A DNA stretch of 64,000 bases from Cyanobacteria bacterium SBLK (GCA_017746715.1 JAGHZQ010000107.1:52986-116985); one strand, 5' to 3'. Shown: positions 43,225 through 52,933, counted from the stretch's first letter. Numbers and translations: made by a program. The notes: generated by a model not told the origin, from the sequence alone.

Positions 43225-43461
43225 TCATGTTGTAGGGGGTTGACACAAAAGTGATAATAAAGGGAGTGGGTTATGCTGTCAATAGCGAACGCCCCACGTT
43301 ACTATGCGTCAGTTAAAGAGCGATCGCGAGATTGGCATGGGATTCGCCTAAATTAAAAGAGGGCAATTGTATTTTTTTCCAATAACACATAACCCCCCGA
43401 GAAGATCGCAATTTCAATTTAGGTTAGCACGATGTAAAATAAATCAAATTATCAAGCTAAA

Positions 43462-43488
43462 TTAGCACTCAAAAACTGAGAGTGCTAA
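43462..43488 (+). promoter_or_regulatory. CIRCE operator (HrcA site), perfect
   Basis: TTAGCACTC (43462-43470), 9-base spacer, GAGTGCTAA (43480-43488): the exact CIRCE consensus. HrcA binding here would repress transcription until heat or folding stress. Confidence 0.95.
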
Positions 43489-43526
43489 GAAAAATTATCC
43501 TTTTGACTAGAGAATAGAGGAAAAAG

Positions 43527-43553
43527 TTAGCAGTCTTGATGCTTGAGTGCTAA
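43527..43553 (+). promoter_or_regulatory. Second CIRCE operator, one mismatch
   Basis: TTAGCAGTC (43527-43535), 9 bases, GAGTGCTAA (43545-43553). Only one of 18 arm bases differs. A TTGACT at 43503-43508 between the two operators is a candidate -35; its -10 position would overlap the left arm, as expected for repression. Confidence 0.9.
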
Positions 43554-43660
43554 TTTAACACGATCGAAAAAATCAAAAAATGTTAAAACATATACTTACA
43601 ACCTCAAAAAAGAATTTAAAATAGAGGCAAAGGAAATTTAGAACTTAATAAGTCTTCGTC

Positions 43661-43996
43661 ATGTCTTATTCATTTGATATCATTGGCGTCAGTTCTGCCG
43701 TGCAATTTTTTCAATATCAACAAAAAGTCGAGCAAACCCGCCATCGCTCTAAAGCCTATTTAGGGAGCTACGATTGTACGTTAGATAGTTTTATCAATTC
43801 TACAGAAATGGTGTGGCAAAAACCCGATTGGGATTGGGATGCTGCAATTGGCGAGATTGTCAATTTTTGGTTGAGACACGAGGCAAACATCAAACAATGG
43901 AAACTCGAACTTGATGAAATGCAAGGAGATAAATTAATTGTAGGGAGATTGGCCAATATCGATTGTTTGCGCTCGGAATTCGAATCTCTGTTTTAG
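43661..43996 (+). CDS. Unknown 111-aa protein under double CIRCE control
   Basis: 111 aa. MSYSFDIIGVSSAVQFFQYQ opening, then Trp-rich MVWQKPDWDWDAAIGEIVNFW near 47-67, and a C-terminal helical LKLELDEMQGDKLIVGRLANI. No signal, membrane helix or named domain. Two HrcA operators lie 108-200 bases upstream on the same strand with no other gene between, so it should be heat-shock controlled, in the place where groESL or groEL2 is usually found. A co-chaperone or small heat-inducible factor is a reasonable guess. It converges with the J-domain protein gene. Confidence 0.75.
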   Translation: MSYSFDIIGVSSAVQFFQYQQKVEQTRHRSKAYLGSYDCTLDSFINSTEMVWQKPDWDWDAAIGEIVNFWLRHEANIKQWKLELDEMQGDKLIVGRLANIDCLRSEFESLF

Positions 43997-44023
43997 AGAT
44001 ATTGGATAGTAAATATCGATCGA

Positions 44024-45520
44024 TTACGATTGATAATTCTTCATTGATTGAAGGCTTTGCCAAACTCGAATAGTTTTATTGGCACTGCTGCTAATTAAAA
44101 TTTTTCCTCTTGGATGAAAAGCAAGGGAGAGAATATCGGCAGAATCTTCTTTTAGTTTGACAATTTTTTCACCCGTTTTAACATTCCAAAGAATAATAAT
44201 TCCATTCCAACTCCCACTCGCGAGAATTTTACCATCAGGACTGAAAGCGAGGGAAGAAATGCGATCGCCATGACCGAGCAGAATCAAAGGTTCTTCTTTT
44301 GTTTCTAAAGACCACAATCTTATCGTACAGTCATATCCCCCCGTGACTAAGAGCCTACCATCAGGACTAAACGCAACTGTTAAAATTGCAGAATTCATCT
44401 TGAGGGATCTCACTAATTTTCCTGTTTGAATCTGGCGCAAACGGACGTTAGTATCGAGTCCACCACTGGCAAAAATCCGTCCATTCGGATGTAAAGAAAG
44501 AGAATAAATCTTTTCGCCATATCCTTTTAAAGTATCGATCTCTTTTTTGGTTTGAATATCCCAGAGTTTAACGGTGCGATCCCAACTGCCACTGGCGATC
44601 GTTCGACCGTCTCGGCTAAAAGTAACGCAAGAAACTACATCAGAATGACCGGAAAACATTCCTCCAAAAGTACAAATAACTTTCCCTTTTTTACAATCCC
44701 AAAGTTTAATCGTTCGATCGCTACTCGCACTCGCAAGCATTTCGCCATCGGGACTCATTGCTAAATTGTGAATTTCTCCAGAATGTCCTTTGAAGATTCT
44801 CAGAAGTTGATTCGATCGCATTGTCCACAGTTTAATCGTTTTATCGCTGCTCCCACTGACAAAAAATTTTCCTTTCGGATCGATAGCGATCGCATTGACT
44901 TTCCCGCGATGCTTTTTGATAATATTCGTCTGCTGCCAAATTGTTTTGTTAAGATGGGCAGGAGGAGACTGAGAAACTCGGGATTCAGTAGAACTAGAAG
45001 ATTCGGAAATGGGAGACCTAGTGGAAGATTGCGAGGGAGAAGGTTTGCTTTCTCGTGTTTTCGGTGATTTATCAGTCAATGCGGCAACTTTGTCAAAATC
45101 CGATTTTGCTCGATTTTCATAGCCCAATTTCTCATTGAGAAAAGCCCGATATTGATAGGCTTTGAGATAGTCAGGATCGATTCGAATTGCCCGAGAAAAA
45201 TCAGCTAACGCATCTTCATAAGCCTCAATTTCAGCATTTTCTATACCGCGATTGTAATAAAATTCCGGATTGGTAGAATGAGTTTTTATTTCTGTTTCAT
45301 GATTAGCTTGTTTGAGTTTGAGGCGATTGGTTCTGAGGCGTTCGTAAGCCTCTTTAATTTGTCTAAATTTTTCGGTTGCCTCCTGTTGATATTGAGGCGC
45401 ATCAATAAAGCGATCGGGATGCCAAATTTTCGCCAGTTTGCGATAAGCTACTTTAATCTCTTCGAGGGATGCACCGGGTTTGAGTTCGAGAATTTCGTAA
45501 TCGAGATCGAGATTACTCAT
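44024..45520 (-). CDS. J-domain / TPR / seven-bladed WD40 fusion protein
   Basis: 498 aa from the ATG at 45520 (MSNLDLDYEIL); four residues upstream are also open. The J domain covers about 1-66 with HPD at 34-36, so it can stimulate an Hsp70 ATPase. A TPR pair follows at about 82-140 (EFYYNRGIENAEIEAYEDALADFSRAI; YLKAYQYRAFLNEKLGYENRA). A Ser/Pro linker at 150-190 precedes exactly seven WD40 repeats (SPDGEMLASASSDRTIKLWD and six others) that close one propeller. The propeller would select the client. Such a fusion is unusual and sits beside the CIRCE-controlled gene. Confidence 0.9.
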   Translation of the reverse strand: MSNLDLDYEILELKPGASLEEIKVAYRKLAKIWHPDRFIDAPQYQQEATEKFRQIKEAYERLRTNRLKLKQANHETEIKTHSTNPEFYYNRGIENAEIEAYEDALADFSRAIRIDPDYLKAYQYRAFLNEKLGYENRAKSDFDKVAALTDKSPKTRESKPSPSQSSTRSPISESSSSTESRVSQSPPAHLNKTIWQQTNIIKKHRGKVNAIAIDPKGKFFVSGSSDKTIKLWTMRSNQLLRIFKGHSGEIHNLAMSPDGEMLASASSDRTIKLWDCKKGKVICTFGGMFSGHSDVVSCVTFSRDGRTIASGSWDRTVKLWDIQTKKEIDTLKGYGEKIYSLSLHPNGRIFASGGLDTNVRLRQIQTGKLVRSLKMNSAILTVAFSPDGRLLVTGGYDCTIRLWSLETKEEPLILLGHGDRISSLAFSPDGKILASGSWNGIIILWNVKTGEKIVKLKEDSADILSLAFHPRGKILISSSANKTIRVWQSLQSMKNYQS

Positions 45521-45665
45521 GAGAAGTTGCACCTTGAGTTAATTTTAGGATACCCCACGAGCCATTAAAATTTACACGATTGTTAATATGCGATCGCCAC
45601 TATCAACAATCACATTATTCCAAAATCGAGTGGCATTTGTCTCGACCTCAAAAAAAACAAACTTC

Positions 45666-46469
45666 TCATTTATTGTTAAGTGTCCAAGAGCGCGCAAATA
45701 CTTTTTGTGAATCGAGACGGCGTTTATATAATGTTAAACGATCGCGATCGCTGGATAATAGGGCCGCCCATGTTAAAAGTTCCTCTTCTTTTAATTCTAA
45801 ACGAGGGGAATGGTTAGAATATTGACTCCATTGAGCCAGAAAATCTTGTTGTTCTCGATCGATTAAATTGGGGAACTCTAAAGCCTCGACTTTCCCTCGT
45901 TCGGGAGGACAAAGCTCTCGGGCAACCCATAGAACTTCAATATCTTCGATGAGTGCATCTTTGGGTAAATTGTAAGTGCGATCTCGACTTTCATAAAATG
46001 ATTTTTCTTTGATTTTTTGGTGGGTTGTATAGCCCCAAAATTGCAACCATTGTTGTTCTAAATTCACAGAAATTGCCAAATAATAATCCCCCGATAAACA
46101 AGGGATATCGATCCATTCCCACGGAATGGAAAATTCATCCGTATTTACCGTATCTCGAGGTAAAAGAACGATCCTGCGATCGCCAATTTCTATCGCCGTT
46201 CCATTAATAAATTCCCAGAGACTGGTCTTCCCAGTTTGTTCTAAATCGCTAAAACAGATTTGTAATGGTTCATTTTGCAGATCGGGATCGCTTTTAATAT
46301 ATTGAAGAAAACCATGCAAACAGAGAAGATTGAGATATGCAGTCCAACAAGAAGATTGATTGGAATAGTTTTGGGATTGCATCCAGGCTCGATCGCGTTC
46401 TTCCAACGAAAATTCCAGCCAAAGGCGATCGGGGAAAATTTCCATGAGCTGTTCGAGAGTTGATAGCAC
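45666..46469 (-). CDS. DUF1822 family protein
   Basis: 267 aa. The DUF1822 signature is the block near 108-150: LPRDTVNTDEFSIPWEWIDI then DYYLAISVNLEQQWLQFWGY. The rest is helical. The family is confined to cyanobacteria, has no proven role, and is commonly encoded next to a sigma-like gene, as here (28 bases downstream of 46498's stop on the same strand). Confidence 0.85.
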   Translation of the reverse strand: MLSTLEQLMEIFPDRLWLEFSLEERDRAWMQSQNYSNQSSCWTAYLNLLCLHGFLQYIKSDPDLQNEPLQICFSDLEQTGKTSLWEFINGTAIEIGDRRIVLLPRDTVNTDEFSIPWEWIDIPCLSGDYYLAISVNLEQQWLQFWGYTTHQKIKEKSFYESRDRTYNLPKDALIEDIEVLWVARELCPPERGKVEALEFPNLIDREQQDFLAQWSQYSNHSPRLELKEEELLTWAALLSSDRDRLTLYKRRLDSQKVFARSWTLNNK

Positions 46470-46497
46470 GTTTCATTGCTCCTTGATTTTTTCTTAT

Positions 46498-47925
46498 TTA
46501 ATTAACATTTTCTTGTAAAAACTTATCGATATCATCCGCAACTTTGCTGAGGTTTTTTCGATTTAAATTGAAGAATCTGGCAATAGACTGTAAAAACCGA
46601 GTTCTCAAAATTGTATTGCCACAATTGCTAGATATTGCAATATAGCGATCGCTTTGTGGTAATAAAGATTTAAAAAAATCTCTTGCCTGTTTTTCAAAGA
46701 CTTCCTCCATTTTTTCTTTGGCAGATTTGATTGTTTCGCTATCGAGATTGAGATCGCAAAAATGCTGTTGCATTCTTTGGGTAAATTTTTTCAGCATTAG
46801 TTGACGTGCTTTGCTTTGTCGTCTACTGACAGTATACTGTGGTAAATCCATAACTAAACCCGTTTGCGTTTGAGTTAAATTTAAACCTTTCCAGAGAAGA
46901 AGTAATATTTTTTGTTCTGAAGATAAGCTCTCAAAAGCATCGCGAACGAGAGCAGAAATTTCATCGCGTTCTTCATTACAAATCAGAGAATTTAAAGGAA
47001 TATTCTCGAAGCCTGCATTTTCGATCGTAAAAAATTCATCCCAGCGATCGCGATCGTTCTCGATATTGAGAATAGAATCGGGATAGTACAGTTTTAAATT
47101 GCGATGGCGTTGCATGGCCTCAATACAGATTTGTAGCATTTTTTCAATCTGCTTTGCCTCAATCTGAGTTGCTAAACATGAATAACGATCGTCATACAAG
47201 CGTGCAATGTTTTGCAATTCTTGGAAAGTAGGAGGTGGAGAGGCACGATCGCTACGTTGTTGACAGGGTTTGCAAGTTTCTTTAAACCAATGCCAAACAA
47301 ACAGATAGGGTTCTATCTTGTCTGCCTCAATATAACTCTGTAAGGCAATTTTAAGCTCTTTGAAAGTTGTATCGTATCGGAGTATTCCCCAATCTTTATA
47401 TTTGCCAAGGAGACTCTCTTGGTTGTATTTGTATAATTCGTCTTTGATTTTGCGTTCTAAGACTGCTTTAGCGAAAGTTTTAACAAAATAGAGCGTTCCA
47501 TCTCTATGCCGACGCTGAAAGTCAAATCCACTCAGCAATTTTAAGGGATCGTTAGCATATTGAATGGCAATTTGCAAGTAATCTCGTTCGTCATAGCGGT
47601 GTTGAAAAAAATCAATCTTTTGATAAGTATGTTGCAGTCTTTTAGCAACAATATAGCTACTCGTACAAAGGTAGGATGTTAAGTGTTTTTTGGCATAAGC
47701 GAGATCGTCATTTTGTTCTGGTACAATCTCATTTTTTAGTAGCTGTAAAAAATACCGCGCGCATCTGTCTTCCGAGAGGTTTTGGCGACGATCGAGCAAG
47801 CGTTGCATATTTTTATACAATAGAGGGTGCGATCGCCAAGCGAGATAATAGCGGTTTCCCGCATCGTTAAATAGAGGAAAGCGAGAAAAAAGTTTTGCCA
47901 GTTTCAGTTTTAACGGATCGTCCAC
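46498..47925 (-). CDS. Atypical sigma-70-like protein (region 4-type HTH), paired with DUF1822
   Basis: 475 aa, longer than most alternative sigmas. Residues about 335-385 form a region-4-like helix-turn-helix: ALSSEQKILLLLWKG-like start, LNLTQTQTGLVMDLPQYTVSRRQSKAR. A Cys pair (CKPCQQR) near 216-219 and a long helical N-terminus (region 2-like RDYLQIAIQYANDP) are present, but a canonical region 2.4 is not evident. It probably directs RNA polymerase to a few promoters, or acts as a regulator derived from a sigma factor. A tandem of this with DUF1822 occurs in other cyanobacteria as far as I recall. Confidence 0.7.
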   Translation of the reverse strand: MDDPLKLKLAKLFSRFPLFNDAGNRYYLAWRSHPLLYKNMQRLLDRRQNLSEDRCARYFLQLLKNEIVPEQNDDLAYAKKHLTSYLCTSSYIVAKRLQHTYQKIDFFQHRYDERDYLQIAIQYANDPLKLLSGFDFQRRHRDGTLYFVKTFAKAVLERKIKDELYKYNQESLLGKYKDWGILRYDTTFKELKIALQSYIEADKIEPYLFVWHWFKETCKPCQQRSDRASPPPTFQELQNIARLYDDRYSCLATQIEAKQIEKMLQICIEAMQRHRNLKLYYPDSILNIENDRDRWDEFFTIENAGFENIPLNSLICNEERDEISALVRDAFESLSSEQKILLLLWKGLNLTQTQTGLVMDLPQYTVSRRQSKARQLMLKKFTQRMQQHFCDLNLDSETIKSAKEKMEEVFEKQARDFFKSLLPQSDRYIAISSNCGNTILRTRFLQSIARFFNLNRKNLSKVADDIDKFLQENVN

Positions 47926-48148
47926 GTTTCGTATCTTCCCGATAAGCTAAAATCTACATCCGATCGCGTTTCCGCGAATAGGTTGTGGAAGTTTCTATCG
48001 CTATGTTGGGAGGATTTCCCAGAGATTATGCAGAAAAGAAAAAAAAATAGCATTGAGAGAAGTTTTCTGCCCGATTGTTACATTTCGTCATATTTTCCCT
48101 CAATCTTCCAATACGCGGTTTTCTAAAGACTTGTTTGGCTTTCACCCT

Positions 48149-49573
48149 TTATTCTTCCTTAACAGCCTTATAAAGTGCTTTAAATTTACGTTGTTGTTGA
48201 TTATGATCGACAATTGGCGAAGGATAACCGCAATATTGCAACTCTAAAGGCGGAATTTTTCCCGTTACTAAATATTCGGGATCGAAAGATTGTAATTCAT
48301 CTATCCATTGCCGGATATATTCTCCTTCAGGATCGAACTTTTTTGATTGACTGGTAGGATTAAAAATTCGTAATGGTTTCGGATCCATTCCGCTCGAAGC
48401 ACTCCATTGCCATCCACCATTATTAGAAGCCAAATCACCATCCCATAATTTTTGCATAAAATACTTTTCTCCCCAACGCCAATCGATTATTAAATCTTTG
48501 GTTAAAAAACTCGCGACAATCATGCGACATCGGTTATGCATCCATCCGGTTTCATTGAGTTGTCGCATAGCTGCATCAACAATAGGATAACCTGTTTTTC
48601 CTTGACACCATGCCTGAAAATGGTCTTCATTATTTTCCCAAGGAAAATCTTGAAAAATTTTGCGATATGCCCCCTTTTCTAGTTCGGGAAAAAAATATAA
48701 AGCGTGTTGATAAAACTCTCGCCAAACCACTTCTTGTTGCCATTTTTGTACGCTTTTGCGCGCTTCATCGCTGCGACAATTCTCATAAGTAATTTCTGTT
48801 ACTTGCCAAATGGTACGAATTCCGATCGCGCCAAATTTTAAGGCGCCACTCAGTCGCGAAGTCCCTTCAATTGCGGGAAAATCCCGTTGTTCGCGATAGC
48901 TGTATATAGAAGAATTACAAAATTCTTCTAGTCTTTCTTTTGCTGCGATTTCCCCCGGTTTTAAGATCCAACTATTTTCCCAAATATAACCTAAATCCTT
49001 TGCGGTTGGTAGAGCGATCGCTCCTGCTTCTCCAGCAGCAATTTCTTCAGCTTCAGTTAGCCCAGCAAGAGATTGTAAGGGTTGATAAGGGGCTTGTTTG
49101 TTCTGTTGGCTGGAATTTTTCCAAAAGGGCGTATAAACTGTATAAGGCTGCCCCGCTCCTGTTTTAATCGTACCGGGTTCGTGCAATAATTTATCCCAAT
49201 AGGTTTTCACTTCAATTCCTCTCAATTCTAGTGCCTCTCGGACTTTGCGATCGCGCGCTCGAGAATAGGGTTCGATATCTAAATTCCAAAAAACTTTTTG
49301 ACAATTCAAAGCCGTTGCCAGTTTGGTAATTGCGCGATCCGGTTCGTCATAAAGCACGAGGAGTTGACTTCCCAGTTTTTGATAACTAGCCTGTAATTCT
49401 TGCAGGCATCCTATCATGTAAGAAACTCGTGCGGGAGCAATATCATCCCGTTCGAGTATCTTGGGATCGAGACAAAAAACGCCAACAATTTTACGACTGA
49501 ATTCCCAGGCGGAACTCAACCCTATATTATCTTCAATCCGAAGATCGCAACGATGCCAAAACAAAATTCTCAT
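48149..49573 (-). CDS. phrB: Deoxyribodipyrimidine photolyase (class I CPD type)
   Basis: 474 aa from the ATG at 49573 (MRILFWHRCDLR); 14 extra upstream codons lack homology. N-terminal antenna domain (LLVLYDEPDRAI), linker, and C-terminal FAD domain: LSGALKFGAIG near 225, WREFYQHALYFFP near 270, TGWMHNRCRMIVASFLTKDL near 335, and NNGGWQWSASSGMDPKPLRIFNP near 380-402. The last block is typical of CPD repair enzymes rather than cryptochromes. Light energy splits cyclobutane pyrimidine dimers. The gene is isolated. Confidence 0.95.
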   Translation of the reverse strand: MRILFWHRCDLRIEDNIGLSSAWEFSRKIVGVFCLDPKILERDDIAPARVSYMIGCLQELQASYQKLGSQLLVLYDEPDRAITKLATALNCQKVFWNLDIEPYSRARDRKVREALELRGIEVKTYWDKLLHEPGTIKTGAGQPYTVYTPFWKNSSQQNKQAPYQPLQSLAGLTEAEEIAAGEAGAIALPTAKDLGYIWENSWILKPGEIAAKERLEEFCNSSIYSYREQRDFPAIEGTSRLSGALKFGAIGIRTIWQVTEITYENCRSDEARKSVQKWQQEVVWREFYQHALYFFPELEKGAYRKIFQDFPWENNEDHFQAWCQGKTGYPIVDAAMRQLNETGWMHNRCRMIVASFLTKDLIIDWRWGEKYFMQKLWDGDLASNNGGWQWSASSGMDPKPLRIFNPTSQSKKFDPEGEYIRQWIDELQSFDPEYLVTGKIPPLELQYCGYPSPIVDHNQQQRKFKALYKAVKEE

Positions 49574-49622
49574 AATTTCCCAATAACAAACAACTAAATA
49601 ATCAATAACGAACAAACAATAT

Positions 49623-50216
49623 TCAATTTTCCTCAGACAAATTTTGTTGCATCCAGCCTAAATAGAAATGATTGAGTAAATCCGTGCTATCTCGTCCTGC
49701 GAGTGTGATAGTAGGTTCAACTAAAATTTTGGCTTGGATATAAGGTTGCCTTTGTTTAATTTCCAATACTGCCAAACAGGCCCGAGGTTTATTATCTTCT
49801 GCCTCGATTGCGGACTTTGTTAAAGTAATACTTTGCACGACAATTGAGTCAATTGCATCAGGATAATCGCTTGGAGTGCGATAGGGGTTGGGTTGAGAAG
49901 TACTATCAAAAGATTTCATCCATGCTTCTGAAGAAAGCATGACAATCATGGGACAAATATCTCGTCCCCATGCTTGATAAAAAACCGAACCTAACTCCAC
50001 TAAAATTTGACGGCGATTGACAGAATTATTAAAATCTGGTTCGTTAGGAATTTCCAAAAATTGCCAGCGCCCTTCCGAATCTAAAACTTGTAATGTGGGA
50101 GGGAAATGCTCCACTTTTTCTTCTTGGCAAAATCCCTGAATAATCTTTAATTCTTGTTCGATCGTGGCAATTAATTCATCATTGGAGATGGTATCGCGAT
50201 CGAGATTCTCTAACAT
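49623..50216 (-). CDS. Unknown cyanobacterial protein
   Basis: 197 aa from the ATG at 50216 (MLENLDRDT); AGAGGG is 10 bases upstream. A longer frame to 50294 overlaps the hydrolase more. Phrases: VLVELGSVFYQAWGRDICPMIVMLSSEAW and LVEPTITLAGRDSTDLLNHFYLGW. Soluble, no signal. The start overlaps the hydrolase 3' end by 38 bases, so the two are likely co-expressed. No domain recognised. Confidence 0.6.
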   Translation of the reverse strand: MLENLDRDTISNDELIATIEQELKIIQGFCQEEKVEHFPPTLQVLDSEGRWQFLEIPNEPDFNNSVNRRQILVELGSVFYQAWGRDICPMIVMLSSEAWMKSFDSTSQPNPYRTPSDYPDAIDSIVVQSITLTKSAIEAEDNKPRACLAVLEIKQRQPYIQAKILVEPTITLAGRDSTDLLNHFYLGWMQQNLSEEN

Positions 50217-51699
50217 TTTGGCTTTCCCTCTCATTAAGTTTGGAATTCGGAAGCAGGACGTCCTCCCAAACTCCCCATTGCCCCATCTTAGCAATACAAC
50301 TGCGATCGGGCGATCTTTGAGAGCGATCGAGAAATGCCAATGCCATGATAACAGGACAATTGCCTTGTTCTAGAACCCCATGTCCCAAACCGGGATATTC
50401 AAAAATATAAGCATTTTCGAGAAAGCGGGCAACATATTCACCATAAGGTAAAGGCGTAATCGGATCGTATTCTCCATGTAAAATTAGAGTGGGAATATCG
50501 CTGCGGACGGGTTCGTAAACGCTATCGGGGAGGGGTGTAACGGGATAGAAAAGTTTGCAAAAGTCAGTTAAGGTTGTTGAGATAGTTGAGATTTGCACCA
50601 AAGAAGGAAGTAAAGGTGGTAAACCCAAATCGGGATGAGGTGGATTTGGCGCAGCACATATTGTAGCAAAGCGCATTCCATCAGCGAGAAGAATCGTTTC
50701 CTCAATGCGTTGGCGATAAATCTTTTTAAATAGGGTAAAGTTTCCGCGATTCAGATCGTGAATGAGGCGAGGAAGTTGAGACGCATATTGATGGGCATCG
50801 TAGAGAAAATTGCGAACGAAAATGGTAAAAGTATCTGGATTGAGATAAAAATATTCTTCTCCTTTTTTCTCGTCAATAGTAATTGTTAAATGTTGAGGAT
50901 TGTGCTTTAATTGAGCGAGAAGATGGGTGAATTTTTGTTCTAAATCGGGATAATCATCTTGACAAAGACGATCGCGATCGCATGCTCGAAAAATATTCCT
51001 CAAAGCCCGACTCAAACTTGGGAATTGATAAGCCCCAATATCGGAGTCGGCAGCAATCGTACTATCAAGAATCATCGTGTGAAGTTTTTGGGGATGCTGG
51101 CGTAAAATATAGAGGGCGAGTTGAGACGCGTAGGAAGTTCCGTAATAGTTGAAGCGATTGTAACCGAGACTTTGAGTGACAAAGGCAATATCGTTAGCGT
51201 GTTGCACCATATTAAAAGCATCGAGATCGATTCCCTCTTGCTCCCAACGTTTCTTACAGTTTGTCGGCGATTCATTGCGATCGCAAGGTAGATAAGGCTG
51301 CGAATAATACGCCCCTCGTTGTTCGACGAACAAAATATCTCGCTGTGTTTGCAAAGGCAATAAAATACCTTCTGGAACAAAGTGGCGAATGCGCGCGAAA
51401 CTTGATGCCCCCGGTCCTCCTCGTTCCATAATTAAAGGGGTTGAATTGTTGCGATCGCCTGTGCTCTCGAGCAGGACAAAGGCTATTTTAAAGGTTGTTT
51501 CGGTGGCGCGATCGTGAAATTCCGGGACGGTGACATAGCCGCAACGCGCATTTTTTACGCCAGAAGGAAGCTCGAAGCGATCGCAAGCATGAGTTTCAAC
51601 GATATTGTTCCCTCGGGCGGGAAATTGTACGGAACAAGCAACAATTGCTGCAATCAAAAAATAACCCTTGCAATTTTGTAAGGTCATGCAATTCAACAT
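50179..51699 (-). CDS. Secreted alpha/beta hydrolase (TAP/proline iminopeptidase-like)
   Basis: 506 aa. Signal sequence (KGYFLIAAIVACSVQFPARG). Oxyanion region MERGGPGASSF near 90-100; nucleophile elbow YYGTSYASQ near 175-183; acid Asp in LHGEYDPITPLPYG near 412-425; His in YPGLGHGVLEQGNCP near 440-454, with the C-terminal TAP-like domain. Substrate: probably short peptides or an ester; secreted to the periplasm. The last ~35 residues (SPDRSCIAKMGQWGVWEDVLL) are unusual and lie in the overlap with the next gene. Confidence 0.85.
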   Translation of the reverse strand: MLNCMTLQNCKGYFLIAAIVACSVQFPARGNNIVETHACDRFELPSGVKNARCGYVTVPEFHDRATETTFKIAFVLLESTGDRNNSTPLIMERGGPGASSFARIRHFVPEGILLPLQTQRDILFVEQRGAYYSQPYLPCDRNESPTNCKKRWEQEGIDLDAFNMVQHANDIAFVTQSLGYNRFNYYGTSYASQLALYILRQHPQKLHTMILDSTIAADSDIGAYQFPSLSRALRNIFRACDRDRLCQDDYPDLEQKFTHLLAQLKHNPQHLTITIDEKKGEEYFYLNPDTFTIFVRNFLYDAHQYASQLPRLIHDLNRGNFTLFKKIYRQRIEETILLADGMRFATICAAPNPPHPDLGLPPLLPSLVQISTISTTLTDFCKLFYPVTPLPDSVYEPVRSDIPTLILHGEYDPITPLPYGEYVARFLENAYIFEYPGLGHGVLEQGNCPVIMALAFLDRSQRSPDRSCIAKMGQWGVWEDVLLPNSKLNERESQNVRESRSRYHLQ

Positions 51700-51715
51700 T
51701 TCTACAGCGACGAAG

Positions 51716-52933
51716 TTAGCGATCGGGGAAAGGTCCGAAAATAATTTGCCCGGAAAACGTTTGCCCCGCGATCGGCTCTTGTTCGTTTACATTAAAGACT
51801 TGCAAGCGCAATATTTCCCCATTTTGTCCGACTACCGTTACAACTGCATTATTGCCACTCAGTCCTACAGAAGTCGATTCGGCAATAACCCCATTAATCA
51901 AAACATTACCACTTGTATCGGTACCGATCGCATTGCCATCAATGGTATAACTACTCGGAACGAGGGTGACGATCGCCGGAAAGTCCCCGCGTTCCACTTT
52001 CACCGAGAAAGTTGTCCCGTTTTCATCGGTAAAAATGCCCGTATCCTCTTGGAAACCAGACCCATTGGTCAGATCGTAGGTTGTTAGCGTAACGCTGGCA
52101 TTGAGCATTGTTGAATTTGCAGTCGGATCGGGAATTTCCGTGGCGATCGAGGCTGCCGAAGAACCCGAAGACGAACTGGCAGAACTCGCCGATACGCTGC
52201 TAGAACTCGAGGATGCTGCCATTGGATCGCTAGCACCACTAATGGCAGTTGCTAGAAAAGACCCCGAAAATCCAGTATCGCCTCGAGAAGGAGTTGCCGC
52301 GATCGCCCCTGCATCAATTAAATTACTGGCAGTGGGTAGAGCGACATTAAAGCCATTAAACAATTGTCCTTGCAATAAATTTTCAAATTCCGCTTGGTCG
52401 AACTGTTCGATCGCGCCAATTTCCCCTGCAATACTAATCGAAACGCGCTGTTTTGCTTTCAGGCGAATGGGTGTAACGCCAGCATCCTCCAGATCCGAGA
52501 CCTCGATTTCTCCTTCAAGGACGCTAATCGTTCCCTCTCTTTTGGCATTGACTTCGATCGCGTAGGTCGTCCCTCGAGTCGCCGCAACGACCGACCCCAC
52601 GCAACCTCGAGCCGCACCGGAAATGACCACCCGTCCTCGACGCACTTCCACGCAACGACTGCCCACCACAAAAGAAGAATTGCGACCGATACGAATGGAA
52701 GCATTATTATTAAATTTAAGTCCGGCTCTGGCTCGTTCCGTCCGAACTTGCTGTCCTCCCCGAGCGACGCTATTGAGACGTGCTTTTTGTCCTTGAATGA
52801 AAACGCGATCGCTGTCGAGAATTTCAACAATCGTGGCACTCGTAATTTGTTGCGCTTGCACGGGAAGAGAAGAAAGCGCGATCGCGACCGAAAGCCCAAC
52901 GAAAGATAAGGGGAAAAATTTTCGGAAATTCAT
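51716..52933 (-). CDS. FecR-domain exported protein
   Basis: 405 aa from the ATG at 52933 (MNFRKFFPLSFVG); upstream residues come from repeat DNA. Signal ends at VQAQ near 28. FecR-like beta domain about 40-170 (GGQQVRTERARAGLKFNNNASIRIG; VVAATRGTTYAIEV; GTISVLEGEIEV). A Ser/Ala-rich linker (ASSSSSSVSASSASSSSG) near 235-252 separates a C-terminal beta region. No FecI partner or TonB receptor is nearby, so it is probably a structural or surface protein rather than a sigma regulator. Confidence 0.85.
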   Translation of the reverse strand: MNFRKFFPLSFVGLSVAIALSSLPVQAQQITSATIVEILDSDRVFIQGQKARLNSVARGGQQVRTERARAGLKFNNNASIRIGRNSSFVVGSRCVEVRRGRVVISGAARGCVGSVVAATRGTTYAIEVNAKREGTISVLEGEIEVSDLEDAGVTPIRLKAKQRVSISIAGEIGAIEQFDQAEFENLLQGQLFNGFNVALPTASNLIDAGAIAATPSRGDTGFSGSFLATAISGASDPMAASSSSSSVSASSASSSSGSSAASIATEIPDPTANSTMLNASVTLTTYDLTNGSGFQEDTGIFTDENGTTFSVKVERGDFPAIVTLVPSSYTIDGNAIGTDTSGNVLINGVIAESTSVGLSGNNAVVTVVGQNGEILRLQVFNVNEQEPIAGQTFSGQIIFGPFPDR

